DNA from: Methanocorpusculum sp.
Lineage (GTDB): Archaea > Halobacteriota > Methanomicrobia > Methanomicrobiales > Methanocorpusculaceae
Assembly: GCA_029987315.1 (NCBI GenBank)
Contig: DALTVZ010000056.1
Span: forward strand, 1 to 6,439
Reading direction: 5' to 3'
DNA length: 6,439 nucleotides
Made by a program: the position numbers and the translations under genes. The notes under the pieces are model-generated. The model did not search any database. It worked only from the letters and a program-made list of their open reading frames with translations, and had not been told where the DNA came from. Below, piece by piece: positions 4,974 through 6,439 of the stretch (position 1 is its first letter; every line of letters starts with the position of its first letter).

Positions 4974-5384
4974 TTAGTTGGTTACGACGCGGGTGTTTTT
5001 GCCCATCAGCTTCGCGCACTGGATCTTGCCCATGACCAAAATATTGACGCCGCGAACCTCGGAGGACACGATCCCCGGGCGGAGCAGAACATTCCCATCC
5101 GACTTGATCACACGGACCTTGGCATTATCACAGACCGTGAGCTGCTCTGAGCCTGAATCAAGCTCCCCTTCGATGACCGAGTCGCGGCAGATCACCGCAC
5201 CATTACATGTCACATTTCCGGCGACATGGGACTCGGGGCACAGATAGAGATTTCCGGTAACGACAAGATCTTTCCAGAAGAACGTCCTGGGAGGAACGAG
5301 AAAATCACCGTCGATCTGTACTGAACCACGGAAGTATGATCCTGCCTCTGCCATGTGCAGTTTATCTTTTACTAATACCTTCAT
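4974..5384 (-). CDS. Small polymer-forming (bactofilin-like) beta-helix protein
   Basis: The protein has 136 residues with no signal peptide or membrane segment. It consists of irregular repeats of about 15-20 residues with a Gly followed by alternating hydrophobic residues: GSVQIDGDF (20-28), VTGNLYLCPES, VAGNVTCNGAVICRDSVIEG, SDGNVLLRPGIV and VMGKIQCAKLMGKN. Such Gly-x-hydrophobic spacing is characteristic of right-handed beta-helices of the bactofilin/polymer-forming type. It is also seen in left-handed acyltransferase-like helices, though no catalytic His pattern is evident. Four Cys are spread through the repeats. ATG 5384 has a plausible ribosome site, ggggt, three bases upstream. The gene is 60 bases after the UbiA stop, and tattaatat at 5423-5431 might be an internal promoter. 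The role is unknown; a scaffold or membrane-proximal organiser is only inference from the fold. Confidence 0.65.
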   Translation of the reverse strand: MKVLVKDKLHMAEAGSYFRGSVQIDGDFLVPPRTFFWKDLVVTGNLYLCPESHVAGNVTCNGAVICRDSVIEGELDSGSEQLTVCDNAKVRVIKSDGNVLLRPGIVSSEVRGVNILVMGKIQCAKLMGKNTRVVTN

Positions 5385-5444
5385 GCTACCCCAAGTATGC
5401 TAATTAATCCTTCGACTTCAGGGATATTAATATGTTCTGAAATA

Positions 5445-6302
5445 TCAGGCCCATATACCAAAAACTGAAAGGATTTCCATCAACAGGAACACAAAGAGTG
5501 CTGCAAACATCCCGTATTTGAGATGACTTGTGCATGGCGAGGCAGCAAGTTCCTCTGAACTCGTATATCTGAGCGACCTCGCGGTCACGAGGAAGATAAA
5601 CACATCGACGATGCCGATCAGGATCAGATACAAAATGCCCCATGTCAGGAATGGAACAAAACTGAAGAGTATCGCACAGATGACAAAGAACACCGAAAGA
5701 ACCGAGGTCCGGCGAACACCGAGCTGCATGGGCAGAGTTCGTGCTCCGCCAAGCCGGTCCCCCTCGATGTCCTCGGCATCCTTCAAAAGCTCCCGTGCGA
5801 GGGTCCCAAAGAACGTGATCGCAAAAAGCGGCAGCATAACAAGGAACGACTCAGGGCCGACCAAAAACCCGCCAAAGAGAAAGATACTCCCCGAAAGATA
5901 GGCAACGCTGAGATTACCCAGAAACGGGATCCCTTTGAACTTTGCCGCATACAGGATCAGAAGAAAAACATTTACTAAAGCGATCCCAAGACACCAGACA
6001 TTCGTGAAGAAGGCCAAAAAAACTCCGGCTGCAAACAGTATCCCGGCCCAAATAAGTGCTCCCTTCATAGAGACCTTGCCGGAGGGTATCGGTCGGTCCG
6101 GCCGGTTTACCTTGTCGATCTCCAGATCAAAGTAGTCGTTTAGAACGTTTCCTGCCCCGCAGATAACAAGAACGATAAAAAACAGCAACCCTGCAAGGAT
6201 CGGGTTCGTTCCCCCGGCTATAAAGTAGGCGATCCCTGCGGTGATACCAGAAACACCAGCGTTCATCGGACGGATGATTTTGCCATACGCAGCCAGACTC
6301 AT
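5445..6302 (-). CDS. Digeranylgeranylglyceryl phosphate synthase (UbiA-family prenyltransferase)
   Basis: This integral membrane enzyme attaches the second geranylgeranyl chain to geranylgeranylglyceryl phosphate, completing the archaeal ether-lipid core. The start is placed at ATG 6302 (285 residues): it opens [15 protein letters not shown], with the family's early RPxN. The longer frame begins at TTG 6347, adds 15 polar residues with three His, and would start upstream of the likely transcription start. The two Asp-rich Mg-diphosphate motifs are present: NDYFDLEID (55-63) followed by [10 protein letters not shown], and DAEDIEGD (175-182) followed by RLGGARTLP. About eight or nine hydrophobic segments fit the UbiA fold. 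It heads a minus-strand run with the beta-helix protein and Isf. cataattat (6356-6364, minus strand as ataattatg) could be its TATA box. UbiA family is certain. DGGGP synthase is the expected archaeal role, but other UbiA substrates cannot be excluded by eye. Confidence 0.88.
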   Translation of the reverse strand: MSLAAYGKIIRPMNAGVSGITAGIAYFIAGGTNPILAGLLFFIVLVICGAGNVLNDYFDLEIDKVNRPDRPIPSGKVSMKGALIWAGILFAAGVFLAFFTNVWCLGIALVNVFLLILYAAKFKGIPFLGNLSVAYLSGSIFLFGGFLVGPESFLVMLPLFAITFFGTLARELLKDAEDIEGDRLGGARTLPMQLGVRRTSVLSVFFVICAILFSFVPFLTWGILYLILIGIVDVFIFLVTARSLRYTSSEELAASPCTSHLKYGMFAALFVFLLMEILSVFGIWA

Positions 6303-6329
6303 GTGTCGTAAATGTGGGTGTGCAGGTTC

Positions 6330-6341
6330 GAAAAAGATATC
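6330..6341 (+). promoter_or_regulatory. Possible BRE/TATA-like promoter of the tRNA-Arg gene
   Basis: gaaaaagatatc ends about 30 bases before the mature tRNA 5' end. A purine-rich stretch followed by a TATA-like core at this distance is what an archaeal tRNA promoter would show. An alternative, ataattat at 6355-6362, is too close for initiation at the mature end but could serve the divergent UbiA gene. Confidence 0.3.
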
Positions 6342-6371
6342 CCCCAAGAGCCCGAATAATTATGAGAATCA

Positions 6372-6439
6372 GGGCATGTAGCCAAGCCAGGATATGGCGT
6401 CAGCCTCCTAAGCTGAATATCTAGGGTTCGAATCCCTAC
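6372..6439 (+). tRNA. tRNA-Arg, anticodon CCT (3' end cut by window edge)
   Basis: It folds as a cloverleaf. The acceptor 5' strand GGGCATG is at 6372-6378. The D stem is GCCA/TGGC (6381-6384, 6395-6398). The anticodon stem is TCAGC/GCTGA (6400-6404, 6412-6416) around the loop CTCCTAA, with anticodon CCT at 6407-6409 reading AGG codons. The T stem is TAGGG/CCCTA (6422-6426, 6434-6438) with the loop TTCGAAT. The final base C (6439) is the first of the expected 3' acceptor strand CATGCCC, so about six bases plus the discriminator lie beyond the window. No intron is seen. It is divergent from the UbiA gene. Confidence 0.95.

Noticed and set aside
5530..5901. A 123-codon plus-strand frame antisense to the UbiA gene
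   Set aside because: It has a basic, Ser/Lys/Arg-rich composition typical of the complement of a membrane protein gene, and no motif.

Overview
The window looks like chromosomal DNA of a methanogenic archaeon of the Methanomicrobiales, with a Methanocorpusculum-like feel. I infer this from gene content, not from a search. The archaeal markers are Pth2-type peptidyl-tRNA hydrolase, archaeal TruD, the aconitase-X small subunit of the archaeal mevalonate pathway, an archaeal ether-lipid prenyltransferase, an Isf-type iron-sulfur flavoprotein and an FdhD homologue. Most starts lack a Shine-Dalgarno sequence but have TATA-like boxes at a spacing that fits leaderless or near-leaderless mRNAs.

Layout. 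Positions 1-46 appear to hold the last codons of a gene entering from the left, possibly an NAD-dependent sugar epimerase/dehydratase. Positions 47-356 hold no convincing gene. They contain a short perfect hairpin and two near-identical 70-bp tandem repeats, each with an internal stem-loop, plus the start of a third. Positions 357-1992 (+) are a tight pair: pth2 and truD, separated by one base. Positions 1995-3478 (-) are a second tight pair: a small aconitase-X/DUF126 subunit whose stop overlaps the start of a radical SAM protein with a degenerate B12-binding-type N-terminus. This pair converges on truD with two bases between stop codons. A 60-bp divergent intergenic region follows, and then a divergent FdhD homologue (3539-4171, +). 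The 194-bp gap after it carries a CGCGAAT-repeat hairpin with a T-run, which looks like a terminator, and an A-run that would be a T-run terminator for the opposite strand.

Positions 4366-6302 (-) form a co-directional set read from right to left: the UbiA-family digeranylgeranylglyceryl phosphate synthase, a small beta-helical polymer-forming-like protein, and an iron-sulfur flavoprotein. A tRNA-Arg(CCT) on the + strand begins at 6372 and is cut by the window end six acceptor bases plus discriminator short of completion.

How the genes fit together. Three loci concern tRNA (recycling, pseudouridylation, tRNA-Arg). Two enzymes belong to archaeal membrane lipid synthesis: phosphomevalonate dehydratase small subunit early in the pathway and DGGGP synthase late. 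Two concern redox/formate metabolism (FdhD, Isf). The least explained items are the radical SAM protein coupled to the dehydratase small subunit, the FdhD homologue lacking several hallmark residues, and the small beta-helix protein between a lipid enzyme and a flavoprotein. I see no CRISPR array, transposase or defence island.
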